Of a stretch of 64,000 bases of DNA, positions 7,624-15,894 are shown in pieces (positions within the stretch are counted from its first letter, which is position 1; each line of letters begins with the position of its first letter). The translations under genes and the position numbers were made by a program. Origin of the DNA: Bacteroidetes bacterium GWF2_41_31 (lineage in GTDB: Bacteria > Bacteroidota > Bacteroidia > Bacteroidales > F082); contig MEOL01000050.1 in the NCBI GenBank assembly GCA_001769215.1, positions 231,342-295,341 on the forward strand. Reading direction: 5' to 3'. A model generated the notes under the pieces. It worked only from the letters and a program-made list of their open reading frames with translations. It did no database searches and was not told where the DNA came from.

Positions 7624-8600
7624 ATTTGCCGGAAATAAAATACTGTCCCGGGACATTAGCTGAAGGATATAACACTTACAGCAGTGCCTGTTTGAACAGG
7701 GTCTTTCAAGGCAAAAAAGTATATCATGTATTACCATACGATTCGCCTGCTTCTAATCCTGAAACGGATAAATTATTTGAAGAAAACAGAAACAGATTAT
7801 CTATTTCAGGAGTTCAGGAAAAGTTTACTGTTATTCTCGAAAAAAACAGGTTGAGACTTGCTAATGAAGGAGAAAGAGGTACATACATCTTAAAACCTAT
7901 TCCGGGAGTTGGTAGAAAACCAGACCAAATGCCAGCAAATGAGCACCTGACTATGCAAATTGCCCGTCAGGTTTTCGGTATAAGCACTGCTGAAAATGCA
8001 CTGATCTTTTTCAATAATGGCGCACCAGCTTATATTACAAAAAGATTTGATATTGATATTAATGGCAACAAATTGGCTCAGGAGGATTTCGCATCACTTG
8101 CAGGGAGAACACCCCAGACTCATGGAGAACATTATAAATATTCAGGAAATTATTTGGAGTTGTTTCAAATAATGAAAACTGATGTGCCTGCATACAAAAT
8201 TGAAGCACCTAAGCTCTTAAAAATATTAATGTTTAACTATCTGTTTTCAAATGGTGATGCTCATTTTAAAAATTATTCACTACTTGAAACTTCAATGGGA
8301 GACTTTAGGTTAAGTCCGGCTTACGACTTATTAAATAGTCGTATTCATATAGAAGACAGAGATTTTGCTCTGGAAGAAGGCCTTTTACCCCGAAACTTAG
8401 CACAAGGAAAAATTGGCCAACAGTTTGCTAAAGTTGCAGAGCTCGCTAATATCAATGAAAAAATTTATCAAGATATTCTGAACCTTATGACTGGTCAATC
8501 ACTTTTGGTAGAAAAGTTGACAAGGTCTTCGTTCCTGGATGAAAAAACAAAAAGAAACTACCGACAGTCATATCAGAGACGATTAAAACATTTGATGTAA
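7620..8600 (+). CDS. hipT: HipT-like Ser/Thr kinase toxin
   Basis: 326-aa HipA-fold kinase lacking the N-terminal subdomain, as expected of HipT. Visible are the Gly-rich loop serines S61-I-S63 followed by GVQEK, the ATP-binding lysine in YILKP (K92), the catalytic loop NGDAHFKN (D213) and the metal-binding YDLL (D236). HipA/HipT kinases phosphorylate aminoacyl-tRNA synthetases and halt translation; the substrate here cannot be read from sequence. The SIS motif coincides with the autophosphorylation motif of E. coli HipT. All catalytic residues are intact, so the toxin should be active. No terminator follows. Confidence 0.88.
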   Translation: MNLPEIKYCPGTLAEGYNTYSSACLNRVFQGKKVYHVLPYDSPASNPETDKLFEENRNRLSISGVQEKFTVILEKNRLRLANEGERGTYILKPIPGVGRKPDQMPANEHLTMQIARQVFGISTAENALIFFNNGAPAYITKRFDIDINGNKLAQEDFASLAGRTPQTHGEHYKYSGNYLELFQIMKTDVPAYKIEAPKLLKILMFNYLFSNGDAHFKNYSLLETSMGDFRLSPAYDLLNSRIHIEDRDFALEEGLLPRNLAQGKIGQQFAKVAELANINEKIYQDILNLMTGQSLLVEKLTRSSFLDEKTKRNYRQSYQRRLKHLM

Positions 8601-8890
8601 ATTTGAAAAATCAAAATGTGAAAACGATATAAGCACAATTTTAGCCAATATAACCTACTAAGAAAAAGATTCTACTTCCATAATTGATTGTGATTCTTTA
8701 TTCATGCAGTCTGGCTTTAGCCTACTGCAACCCCCCCTTCTGTTTAAGCAATGTATCTGAGCCACCCGGGATTGAAATCCCGGGTTACAGGATCGGCCAT
8801 GCCTACGGCATTCACTTTGCAAAAGAATAACTAAACATCTTCACTTTCTCTGTGTTCCCCTGTGCCTCGTGGTGTAAAATACACACGCAT
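8601..8890. repeat. Intergenic region with palindrome and repeat-like text
   Basis: No gene. A perfect 9-base hairpin (ACCCGGGAT/ATCCCGGGT, 8764-8785) sits in the middle. The stretch near 8835-8880, rich in tctgtgtt and gtgcctcgtggtg, resembles a common Bacteroidota intergenic repeat. It separates the hip operon from the convergent M3 peptidase gene. Confidence 0.5.
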
Positions 8891-8895
8891 AAAAA

Positions 8896-8928
8896 ACCTC
8901 ACCATCCATAATATACAGATGATGAGGT
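8896..8928 (-). terminator. Terminator of the M3 peptidase gene
   Basis: 11-base arms (8896-8906 and 8918-8928) with one G.T pair, followed on the minus strand by TTTTTT. It is 22 bases past the stop codon of the gene at 8950. Confidence 0.8.
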
Positions 8929-8949
8929 AATTATTTTACGGAATCGGTT

Positions 8950-11061
8950 TTATTTCAATCCCCTGTTTTTAAGCAATGGCTCCACCGATGGATTTTTCCC
9001 CCTGAAGTCACGGTACAACTGCTCGTGATCAGAAGTACCGCTTTTTTCCAGGATGTTCTTCCTGAAACTGGTGGCGGTAGTTTTGTCGAACAATCCGTTT
9101 TCGCGGAAAGCTTCGTAAGCATCATGATCCAGTACAGCCGACCACAAATAGCTATAGTATCCGGCTTCGTAACCTCCCACGATGTGTGTAAAATAGGTGC
9201 TGTGGTAGCGAGGCTCTATTTGTTCCAACAAACCGAGTTGACTAAAGTAATTCAACTCAAATTGGTTAATATCAATTGCTCCCGTATCCGAAAGCACATG
9301 ATATGACATGTCGAGCAATGAAGCGGCCAGAAACTCCATGTTGTTGAATCCGGTGTTGAAGTATCTGCTGTTGTTGATTTTATCAATCAATTCATCTGGT
9401 ATAGGTGCTCCTGTTTCATAATGTACCGCATACATTTTCAGTACTTCTCGCTCGGTAGCCCAATGTTCCAGAATTTGTGATGGCAATTCAACAAAATCGG
9501 TAGGGATAAAGGTTACGGGATAGGTGTTTTTTGCGAAAAGGCCATCCAGGGCATGTCCCAACTCATGAAACAGGGTTTCAACTTCGTCGAAATTAATTAA
9601 TGAAGGCATGCTTGCCGAAGGGCGGGTAAAATTATAGACCACGGTAACTACAGGATGTATCTCTTCGCCATCAGGCAATACCTGATGCACACGGTATTCA
9701 CCTTGCCAGGCTCCGCCTTGTTTGCTTTCGCGTGGGAAAAAGTCCATGTACATGACTCCAAGGGCACTTCCATCCTGATCGTTGACTTCGTAAGCCTGTG
9801 CATCAGGATGCGGAAGCGGAATGTTTGAAATGGGTTTGAAGGTGATTCCGTAAAGTTTGTTGATCACCATAAAGGCTCCGTCGCGAACATTTTCGAGTTT
9901 GAAGTAAGGGCGCAACTCGCTGTCGTCCAGGTTGTAGTTTTGCTTACGCAATTTCTCGGCATAGTACCACCAATCCCAACTTTGCAGTTTAAAATCATCC
10001 CCCTCATCGTCGATGATTTGCTGCATTTGGGTAGCTTCGCGCCGGGCAACAACCAGGGTAGAATCCCAAACCTGGTTTAATAAATTTAACACGTTTTCAG
10101 GATTTTTAGCCATCCGTTCTTCCAGCACATAAGCCGCGTAGTTTGGATAACCCAGCAGGTGCGCCTTCTGAATACGCAGGTTGATGATGTCGGAAAACAG
10201 TTTTTTATTATCGAGTTTGTCGTTGTTATTGCCCCGGTTTAAGTATGCTTTGTATAGTTTTTCACGCAGATCGCGGTTTTGGGCGTATTGCAAAAAAGGA
10301 ACCATGCTCGGTTTATGGACTGTAAACATCCACTTTCCGGTCATACCGGCCTCATCGGCAGTCTGGGCAGCCATGCCGATGACGGATTCGGGCAATCCTG
10401 CCAGATCATCTTTATTATCGATCACCAATTGAAAAGCATTGTTTTCGTCCAATACATGCTGTTCAAATTTCAAAGCCATCATCGACAGTTTTTTATTGAT
10501 TTCAATCAACTTTTGTTGCTGTTCACTATCGAGATTTGCTCCACTGCGCACGAAATCCCGATAAACATTTTCAAGCAAATAGGCTTGTTCACCGGAAAGC
10601 GAATCATGTTCACGGTTTTCATAAACGGCTTTTACCCTGGCGAAAAGTTTTGGGTTCAGGCTGATGTTGTCGGCATGTTCTGATAGCAAGGGAGAAATTT
10701 CTTCAGCAATCTTTTGAATTTCAACATTGGTATTGGCACTCATCTGACCAGAGAAAACGGAGGATACACTGCGAAGCAATTCCCCGCTATAAGCCATGTC
10801 TGCCAGGGTGTTTTCGAAAGTAGGCGGTTCCGTTTGATTGATAATGGCCTCTATTTCGGCATTATGAAGTGCCATAGCATCGATAAACGCAGGCATATAA
10901 TTTTCAGTCGTAATGCTCTCGAAAGGAGGTACCTGATAGGTTGTGGTAAACTTCTCAAGTAACGGATTTTCCCCTGAAGACTGATCTTTTTTCTTGTTTT
11001 GGTCGCATGAACTCAATGTCATCATCATGGTAATGGTAAGTAAATAATAAAATTTTAACAT
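8950..11061 (-). CDS. dcp: M3-family metallopeptidase (peptidyl-dipeptidase Dcp-like), lipoprotein
   Basis: A zinc peptidase of the thimet/Dcp family that removes dipeptides from peptide C-termini. It is 703 aa from ATG 11061, chosen because a TACCTTTG -7 box ends 26 bases upstream; an upstream in-frame start at 11085 would leave almost no leader. The signal peptide ends in a lipobox-like LSSC, predicting a membrane-anchored envelope enzyme. The catalytic motif FHELGHALDG lies near residue 500. Helical M3 sequence runs to the C-terminus, so it looks intact. A terminator follows directly, so it is monocistronic. Confidence 0.92.
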   Translation of the reverse strand: MLKFYYLLTITMMMTLSSCDQNKKKDQSSGENPLLEKFTTTYQVPPFESITTENYMPAFIDAMALHNAEIEAIINQTEPPTFENTLADMAYSGELLRSVSSVFSGQMSANTNVEIQKIAEEISPLLSEHADNISLNPKLFARVKAVYENREHDSLSGEQAYLLENVYRDFVRSGANLDSEQQQKLIEINKKLSMMALKFEQHVLDENNAFQLVIDNKDDLAGLPESVIGMAAQTADEAGMTGKWMFTVHKPSMVPFLQYAQNRDLREKLYKAYLNRGNNNDKLDNKKLFSDIINLRIQKAHLLGYPNYAAYVLEERMAKNPENVLNLLNQVWDSTLVVARREATQMQQIIDDEGDDFKLQSWDWWYYAEKLRKQNYNLDDSELRPYFKLENVRDGAFMVINKLYGITFKPISNIPLPHPDAQAYEVNDQDGSALGVMYMDFFPRESKQGGAWQGEYRVHQVLPDGEEIHPVVTVVYNFTRPSASMPSLINFDEVETLFHELGHALDGLFAKNTYPVTFIPTDFVELPSQILEHWATEREVLKMYAVHYETGAPIPDELIDKINNSRYFNTGFNNMEFLAASLLDMSYHVLSDTGAIDINQFELNYFSQLGLLEQIEPRYHSTYFTHIVGGYEAGYYSYLWSAVLDHDAYEAFRENGLFDKTTATSFRKNILEKSGTSDHEQLYRDFRGKNPSVEPLLKNRGLK

Positions 11062-11086
11062 AGGTTTGAATTTTAATTGAAGCATG

Positions 11087-11094
11087 CAAAGGTA
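11087..11094 (-). promoter_or_regulatory. -7 box (TACCTTTG) of the M3 peptidase gene
   Basis: CAAAGGTA on +, an exact TAnnTTTG on the minus strand, with a CAA (TTG on minus) at 11110-11112 as a possible -33 element. It decides the choice of the 11061 start. Confidence 0.55.
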
Positions 11095-11192
11095 TTAAGA
11101 TTTGGGTTGCAACTGATTGCTTTTGCATAGATTGGGGCAATAATAGTCTTACAATTCTGACAGGATTCAAAACCTTGTCAGGATTGTAGTTT

Positions 11193-11282
11193 CACTTCGA
11201 ATCCGCTATCGACCAACTGGTTTACCAGCAATACGACTTAACTCCGGAGAAGATTGCCATTATTGAGGAGTCGGTAAAATAG
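11193..11282 (+). pseudogene. Restriction-methylase C-terminal remnant 1
   Basis: A short open frame after a TAG reads FHFESAIDQLVYQQYDLT and then PEKIAIIEESVK before its stop. IDxLVYxLYxLTxEEIxIIE is the typical C-terminus of Eco57I/type IIG restriction-methylases and related N6-adenine methylases. Nothing upstream encodes the rest. It is the first of three such tails (others end at 13025 and 13545) around a beta-lactamase-like gene. Confidence 0.65.
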
Positions 11283-11613
11283 CAACATAACCCTATCAGG
11301 GTTCAAAACCCTGAGAGGGTTGTTGAAGAACTTTGCCGAACTCTGATTATTAATCATTTTAACTTGTTTTTGATCAGTTGTAACACTACCTTTGATGGGT
11401 TTTCTGAGCAGCATCCGATGTACGATTGCAGGATGCTGGCTGTATGCAATTGGTAATAGAGTTTTCAATAAATGATGGGTGCTTCTTATCGGTTATTGTG
11501 GCTGGCCAAAACAAAACCCTGGTGGTTTTCAATTCTCCTGTGGCAAAATTTCCTCTTGATATTCCTTCCCATTAATTCTGGCTTGAAAAGATTTTCAAAA
11601 AACACTTCACATC
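11283..11613. other. Intergenic, palindromic text, no gene
   Basis: Holds an imperfect palindrome around CCCTATCAGGGTTCAAAACC (about 11290-11320), a motif repeated in many Bacteroidota intergenic regions. I see no coding region or clear promoter before the gene at 11614. Confidence 0.4.
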
Positions 11614-12807
11614 ATGAAAACTAAAGGTATTTTAATTGTAGCAATGCTACTGCTTGTATGGTCCTGTAAGAAAAATAATCCTGCAGACCATACCGACTAC
11701 ACCCAACAGTTGCAGTATGCCCTCGACACAACGTGGGCATCGTTTGTCAGTCAGGTGCCTCAGGCAAGTGGCGGGCTGGGTGTTTACATTGTCTGTCCCC
11801 AGGGCAGCTATTTTGTCTCGAAAAACCTTGATGAAGGAGCCGGTCCCGATGCGCACTTCAGGGCCGCCAGCCTGACAAAGACCTTAACAGCAACAGCCAT
11901 TATGCTGCTCGATCAGGACGGTAAATTGCGAATTGACGATACCATCAGCCATCTGATGCCCGGCACTTCGCAGCCCTATCTGCCCGATGACAGTTGTTAC
12001 CAGATTCCTTACAAAGACCTGATTACCATCAGGCAACTCCTTGACCATCGGGCCAATGTTTTCGATCAGGTTAACTCAGTCGTTCCGGCAACAGTTGATG
12101 CCTGGTATGCCGGTCAGGTCTATAGTTTGGCAGTAATTACTCAGGTTGACCGCTATCACCAGTTTTCGCTTGATGAACTTGGCTACCTGATTTCGCATCA
12201 CCAGCTTACCTATGGCCCTCCCGGAACCGAATACCACTACAGCAATGGAAATTATACCCTCTTGGCCAAGATTATAGAAAGGGTTAGCGGAAAAAGCTGC
12301 CAGGACTTTATTCACGACGAGATACTGACGAAGAACGATCTGAGCGAGACTTACATCCCCTACCTGGGAACAGACACAACGCTTGCCGCACCCTTCCTGC
12401 ATGGGTACTTGTATTTAAATGATTTCAATATTGATGTTACCAACTTCAATATGTCGTGGGCCATGGGAGAAGGCAATATGGTGAGCAACTTCAGGGATTT
12501 GGCCGAATTTTTTAGCCGGCTGATCTCGGGCAAATCAGGACTAAATATGCAGCAGGTGTCAAGGATGACCGAATGTCCGATATCCAATGAATCATACGGT
12601 CTTGGTATTGAATATTTTGAGGGTCTCGGCTATGGTCATACCGGAAGCCATTTAGGTTACCTTACCATAGCCGCTTACGACCCTGAGACTGATTGGATGG
12701 TTGTTTCAGAAAGCACATTGTATCCCAATGATCATACACTGAATATGGCTGAAGCAAAAGCCATTATGGCCATGCTCCACAAAATGAAGCAAACCGTAGG
12801 CTACTAA
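11614..12807 (+). CDS. Serine hydrolase, beta-lactamase/transpeptidase-like lipoprotein
   Basis: A class C beta-lactamase-fold hydrolase exported as a lipoprotein; the signal peptide ends in VWSCKK with Cys18. The nucleophile motif is SLTK (S86-K89), the second motif YSN within EYHYSNGNY, and the third HTG within GYGHTGSHLGY. All three canonical elements are present, so the enzyme is probably active; the substrate (D-Ala peptide, ester or beta-lactam) cannot be told. At 397 aa it is of family length. It stands alone between two restriction-methylase tail remnants, and two paralogues (30109 and 42820) lie elsewhere in the window. Confidence 0.85.
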   Translation: MKTKGILIVAMLLLVWSCKKNNPADHTDYTQQLQYALDTTWASFVSQVPQASGGLGVYIVCPQGSYFVSKNLDEGAGPDAHFRAASLTKTLTATAIMLLDQDGKLRIDDTISHLMPGTSQPYLPDDSCYQIPYKDLITIRQLLDHRANVFDQVNSVVPATVDAWYAGQVYSLAVITQVDRYHQFSLDELGYLISHHQLTYGPPGTEYHYSNGNYTLLAKIIERVSGKSCQDFIHDEILTKNDLSETYIPYLGTDTTLAAPFLHGYLYLNDFNIDVTNFNMSWAMGEGNMVSNFRDLAEFFSRLISGKSGLNMQQVSRMTECPISNESYGLGIEYFEGLGYGHTGSHLGYLTIAAYDPETDWMVVSESTLYPNDHTLNMAEAKAIMAMLHKMKQTVGY

Positions 12808-12939
12808 AACATCAGTTATTGTGTGTTTCAGGCCTTTCCATCCTGGTTAAAATCAGGATTAGTTAACTATTTCCTAAGCTGCTATAGAATTGTAGTTTAT
12901 CGATAGCGCAAAACATAATGACAGACTTACCACCCCCCC
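12808..12939. other. Intergenic, no gene seen
   Basis: AT-rich spacer ending in a run of eight or nine C residues immediately before remnant 2. No hairpin with a T-run is visible after the hydrolase gene. Confidence 0.4.
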
Positions 12940-13025
12940 CTCGAATCCAAATCGACCAACTGGTTTACCAGTTTTATGGTTTAACTCCTGAGGATATTGC
13001 CATTATTGAGGAGTCGGTGAAATAA
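12940..13025 (+). pseudogene. Restriction-methylase C-terminal remnant 2
   Basis: Reads RIQIDQLVYQFYGLTPED followed by IAIIEESVK and TAA at 13023-13025. It aligns residue by residue with remnants 1 and 3, while many codons differ only at third positions. It therefore descends from a diverged gene copy and is not a recent duplication. No upstream coding sequence remains. Confidence 0.65.
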
Positions 13026-13099
13026 GAAATAATATCCTTCACAGGCTTTGTTCCGAAGAAAAATGCTGCCATCATTAAATCCGTACCAAACCAAAAAAC

Positions 13100-13440
13100 A
13101 ATACCCTGTCATTTCGAGACCCAACTCCCCCGGAAAAGGGGGCGCACATAGTATGATGACAAAACCAAAAGCACCGACCTGTCATATCGAAATCCGCTTT
13201 TTGCGGATGAGACCTGCCTACCGGCAGGTAGTTATCCCCCAGGAATTGATAACCTCCATTTTTGCACCAACCTAATATACAGTATTTTACCAAAAGTTGT
13301 CATTGGTACCGCAGGGAGACCTACCTGCCGTAGGCAGGATTCCCCCAGGAAAGGAGATGCTCTTGTGTCCGGGAGATTTCTCTCCGCCTAAGGCGGGTCG
13401 AAATGACAACCATGTGTTTTGGGGATTTGACTTTGCCTAA
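13100..13440. repeat. Cluster of palindromic intergenic repeats
   Basis: Contains repeated tgtcattTCGA-type text in both orientations (about 13107, 13182, 13397) plus the palindromes ACCTGCC-TACC-GGCAGGT (13212-13229), CCTGCC-GTA-GGCAGG (13324-13338) and CCGCC-TAA-GGCGG (13384-13396). These resemble dispersed repeats common in Bacteroidota. No gene is supported; the short ORFs here do not look coding. Confidence 0.6.
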
Positions 13441-13461
13441 CTCAAGTTTGTCTCCACTTTC

Positions 13462-13545
13462 CAATCCCAAATCGACCAACTGGTTTACCAGCTATACGAA
13501 CTTACCCCCGAGGAGATTGCCATTATTGAAAGCGTAGTAAAGTAA
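13462..13545 (+). pseudogene. Restriction-methylase C-terminal remnant 3
   Basis: Reads FQSQIDQLVYQLYELTPEEI and then AIIESVVK before TAA 13543-13545, the closest of the three to the type IIG C-terminal consensus. The rest of the gene is missing; upstream lie only palindromic repeats. Confidence 0.65.
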
Positions 13546-13737
13546 AATCACACAATACCACAAACGAATAAAAAGAGTCAAAACCACCGAACGACACATT
13601 TGGTATATAAATTATCAAAAACAGACTAACTTTCAGTCAAATTGATTCAAATCTATAAGGTTTCAATTTAGTAATTACATAATCCTGCGAAGAATAAAAT
13701 CTATATTAATTCCCTAACAAACCATACCCTTTTACCT

Positions 13738-13745
13738 TACCTTTG
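13738..13745 (+). promoter_or_regulatory. -7 box (TACCTTTG) of the DUF5131 gene
   Basis: An exact TAnnTTTG match 80 bases before the ATG at 13826. The long leader makes it less certain than the others. Confidence 0.4.
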
Positions 13746-13825
13746 AGCAAATTAATGGGAGATAGCCCAATACCGAAAAAGTAGACTTAAATCCATGAAA
13801 ATGTAATTGCTTGTTCATTAGCCAA

Positions 13826-14551
13826 ATGAAATCCACCAAAATAGAATGGACTGAAACCACCTGGAACCCCACTACCGGCTGTACCAAGATATCTGCCGGA
13901 TGTAAGCATTGTTATGCCGAGCGAATGTCGAGGCGGTTGCAATTGATGGGGGTTGAGAAGTACCAGGATGGTTTTGCTTTACGTACGCATCCTGAGGTGC
14001 TGAGAGAACCTTACTCATGGAGGACTCCCCGGACGATTTTCGTAAATTCCATGAGCGATTTGTTCCACGAAGACATGCCCTTCGATTTTATCAGGCAAGT
14101 GTTTAAGGTAATGAACGAAAACCCAATGCATACATTTCAGTTGCTCACTAAACGGGCTGAAATCTTACTGGAGTATTCCGACAGACTGCCATGGGCTAAA
14201 AACATTTGGATGGGTGTTACCGTTGAAAACCAGGATTATGTTTCGAGGATTGATTTTTTGCGTGAGACCGGTGCTCACGTAAAATTTCTGTCGATAGAAC
14301 CTTTAATTGGAAGGATTGAAAACCTAAATCTCAACAGCATTGATTGGGTGATCGTGGGTGGTGAATCCGGTCCGGGAGCACGGCCAATACTTAAAAACTG
14401 GGTAATGGACATAAAAGATCAGTGTATTCTTCAGGATACTCCTTTCTTCTTCAAACAATGGGGTGGAACCAACAAAAAGAAAACCGGACGCTTACTGGAA
14501 GGCCAAACCTGGGACGAGATGCCGGAACGTGAAGAAGTTGTGTTGAGTTAG
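13826..14551 (+). CDS. Phage Gp37/Gp68-family (DUF5131) protein
   Basis: 241 aa from ATG 13826; a TTG at 13811 would add five residues. The N-terminus IEWTETTWNPTTGCTKIS leads into a three-cysteine motif CTKISAGCKHCYAE, and LSIEPLIG, VGGESGPGARP and FFKQWGG are further family hallmarks. The cysteines resemble the iron-sulfur ligands of radical-SAM proteins; the biochemical role is not known to me. Relatives occur in phages and plasmids, often beside a TcmP partner protein, which is absent here. It stands alone among repeats and may be a mobile-element leftover that is still intact. Confidence 0.85.
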   Translation: MKSTKIEWTETTWNPTTGCTKISAGCKHCYAERMSRRLQLMGVEKYQDGFALRTHPEVLREPYSWRTPRTIFVNSMSDLFHEDMPFDFIRQVFKVMNENPMHTFQLLTKRAEILLEYSDRLPWAKNIWMGVTVENQDYVSRIDFLRETGAHVKFLSIEPLIGRIENLNLNSIDWVIVGGESGPGARPILKNWVMDIKDQCILQDTPFFFKQWGGTNKKKTGRLLEGQTWDEMPEREEVVLS

Positions 14552-14962
14552 TGAACTATTAACAAACCAATCTGGTGAAATGTTTGCCGTTGAAAAAGGA
14601 TAAAATACGTTATCCAGAAATCTTTCTTCTTGTTGCTTTTCCAGCCTGCCTGGTTTTCTTCACCGGGCTTTGATTTTAATCGCCAGCTATTTTAAGGTCA
14701 GAATGCTTATCAGCCTCCCAAAACCTTTCTATATCATCACCATGTAAAAAACGGGTTAAACATAAAGATGGTATAGCGAAGGTATAGTGAAGGTCACAGA
14801 ATGCTAATCCTGTTACACCACAAGATTCTTTGTAGTCTGAATCCATTTTTACAGGCACTGAAACGGAAACAATTCATTTGGTTATAGTGGATGGGAAATG
14901 GAAAAATGACGGGTTGGCAATATGCGTAGGCCGGGATTTCGAAGCTACAACTTATCAAACCG
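14552..14962. other. Non-coding, possibly decayed coding sequence
   Basis: No confident gene. A 43-base segment near 14618-14660 recurs at about 17487-17530. A + strand frame from about 14835 runs through IHLVIVDGKWKNDGLAIC into the attC-like site and stops at 15000; it may be the tail of a lost gene. A 60-codon minus-strand frame overlaps it, and neither is convincing. Confidence 0.35.
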
Positions 14963-15144
14963 TTACAACGGGCATGCATATGCTTTGTGGCGGACTTTGA
15001 AAGACAAATCTTTCTGCCCACGACGGTTTATATTTCATGCCTCCTGCCTCCGTTCCTACGGTAGGTAAACCGGCAGACAAGTGGAACTAAAATACTCATT
15101 TTCATAACGTAACCCGCCATAAAGTATATGCATGCTTGTTGGGC
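14963..15144 (-). other. attC-like recombination site A1
   Basis: Long imperfect palindrome after the 184-aa gene. The arms AACGGGCATGCATATGC... (14967-14993) and the complementary 15114-15140 pair over 27 positions with four G.T wobbles on the + strand. In the direction of the gene (minus strand) it starts with GCCCAAC, an exact R'' consensus RYYYAAC, and ends with GTTGTAA at the R' position. The loop shares most of its sequence with site A2 but carries an extra stretch of about 50 bases (15040-15088) that is itself a tgcctacgg-type palindromic repeat. Confidence 0.65.
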
Positions 15145-15157
15145 GCTGCTTTTATAT

Positions 15158-15712
15158 TTATTTTAACTCGTCTTTTAATAATCTAAATATTTTGAATCCT
15201 ACAAAATCTTCCTTTTTAGGATATTCATTCCTATAATAACAGTTCCAATAACTAATCACCCTATTTTCTGTAGTTTCTGCAAATTCAGGGTTCTCAATGA
15301 TAACTTTAGTCAACTTATTGATATTATTTTCGTTGAGATTATTTAATATTAGCTGATCAAGTTCTAATACATATTCGCCAATTAACTGAAAAATGAAGGG
15401 GGAAGTCCATTCATTATCAGATTTAAGTATGTTCATCAGACACTTTTCTCTTATAAATCCGTTGTGGTGTCGTGTTAAAATACAATTTAAAATATCATTT
15501 TGTATTTTATTCAGACCTTTTGAATCAAACAATCGTTGTGATTCATAATATACGCGATAAGGTATTGCTAATTTTTCTTTGTTAAGATAGACTTGAAATG
15601 ATCCAGAACTGTCCAATTCAGATTTAAAATCAACTGTGTTAATCATTGATGTTATTTCTGTTCTCAGTTCAGATGGGAAAGCCTGGTACAAAACGCTAAA
15701 ATTCATTTTCAT
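15158..15712 (-). CDS. Hypothetical protein, 184 aa, candidate cassette gene
   Basis: I do not recognise a family. The protein is soluble, with no signal peptide or membrane segment, mostly helical and rich in Asn, Glu and Ile; a stretch rich in Leu and Asn (about residues 112-135) is predicted helical. Start is ATG 15712, or ATG 15706 two codons later. It stands alone between attC-like sites A2 upstream and A1 downstream, filling a unit of about 790 bases (15758-14969) that has the size and layout of an integron gene cassette. No promoter box is seen, as is usual for cassettes. Confidence 0.65.
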   Translation of the reverse strand: MKMNFSVLYQAFPSELRTEITSMINTVDFKSELDSSGSFQVYLNKEKLAIPYRVYYESQRLFDSKGLNKIQNDILNCILTRHHNGFIREKCLMNILKSDNEWTSPFIFQLIGEYVLELDQLILNNLNENNINKLTKVIIENPEFAETTENRVISYWNCYYRNEYPKKEDFVGFKIFRLLKDELK

Positions 15713-15752
15713 ATTATCACAATTACTTGTCTGTGCTATCTTTTACAGTTGC

Positions 15753-15884
15753 CCCCAACGGGCATGCATATGCTTTGTGGCGGACTTCAAATGGCAAATC
15801 TTTCTGTCCACACAGATTTACATTTGAAACTAAAATACTCATTTTCATAACGTAACCCGCCATAAAGTATATGCATTGTTACCA
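15753..15884 (-). other. attC-like recombination site A2
   Basis: Palindrome between the 216-aa and 184-aa genes. A 20-base stem (ATGCATATGCTTTGTGGCGG at 15764-15783 with 15858-15877) has two G.T wobbles on the + strand, three unpaired bases nearby and a loop of about 70 bases. Minus-strand R''-like box TGGTAAC and R'-like box GTTGGGG flank it. The sequence GCTGGTAAC at its R'' end is exactly complementary to GTTACCAGC at the start of the same unit near 16597-16605, as expected for a cassette cut between G and TT. Confidence 0.7.
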
Positions 15885-15894
15885 GCAGGCATTA

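Noticed and set aside
11155..11470. ORFs opposite and beside restriction-methylase remnant 1
   Set aside because: They run through palindromic repeat text and have no homology pattern.
14676..14858. 60-codon minus-strand ORF with plausible amino-acid composition
   Set aside because: Overlaps a better-looking + strand frame, has no start context and no recognisable family; possibly decayed coding DNA only.
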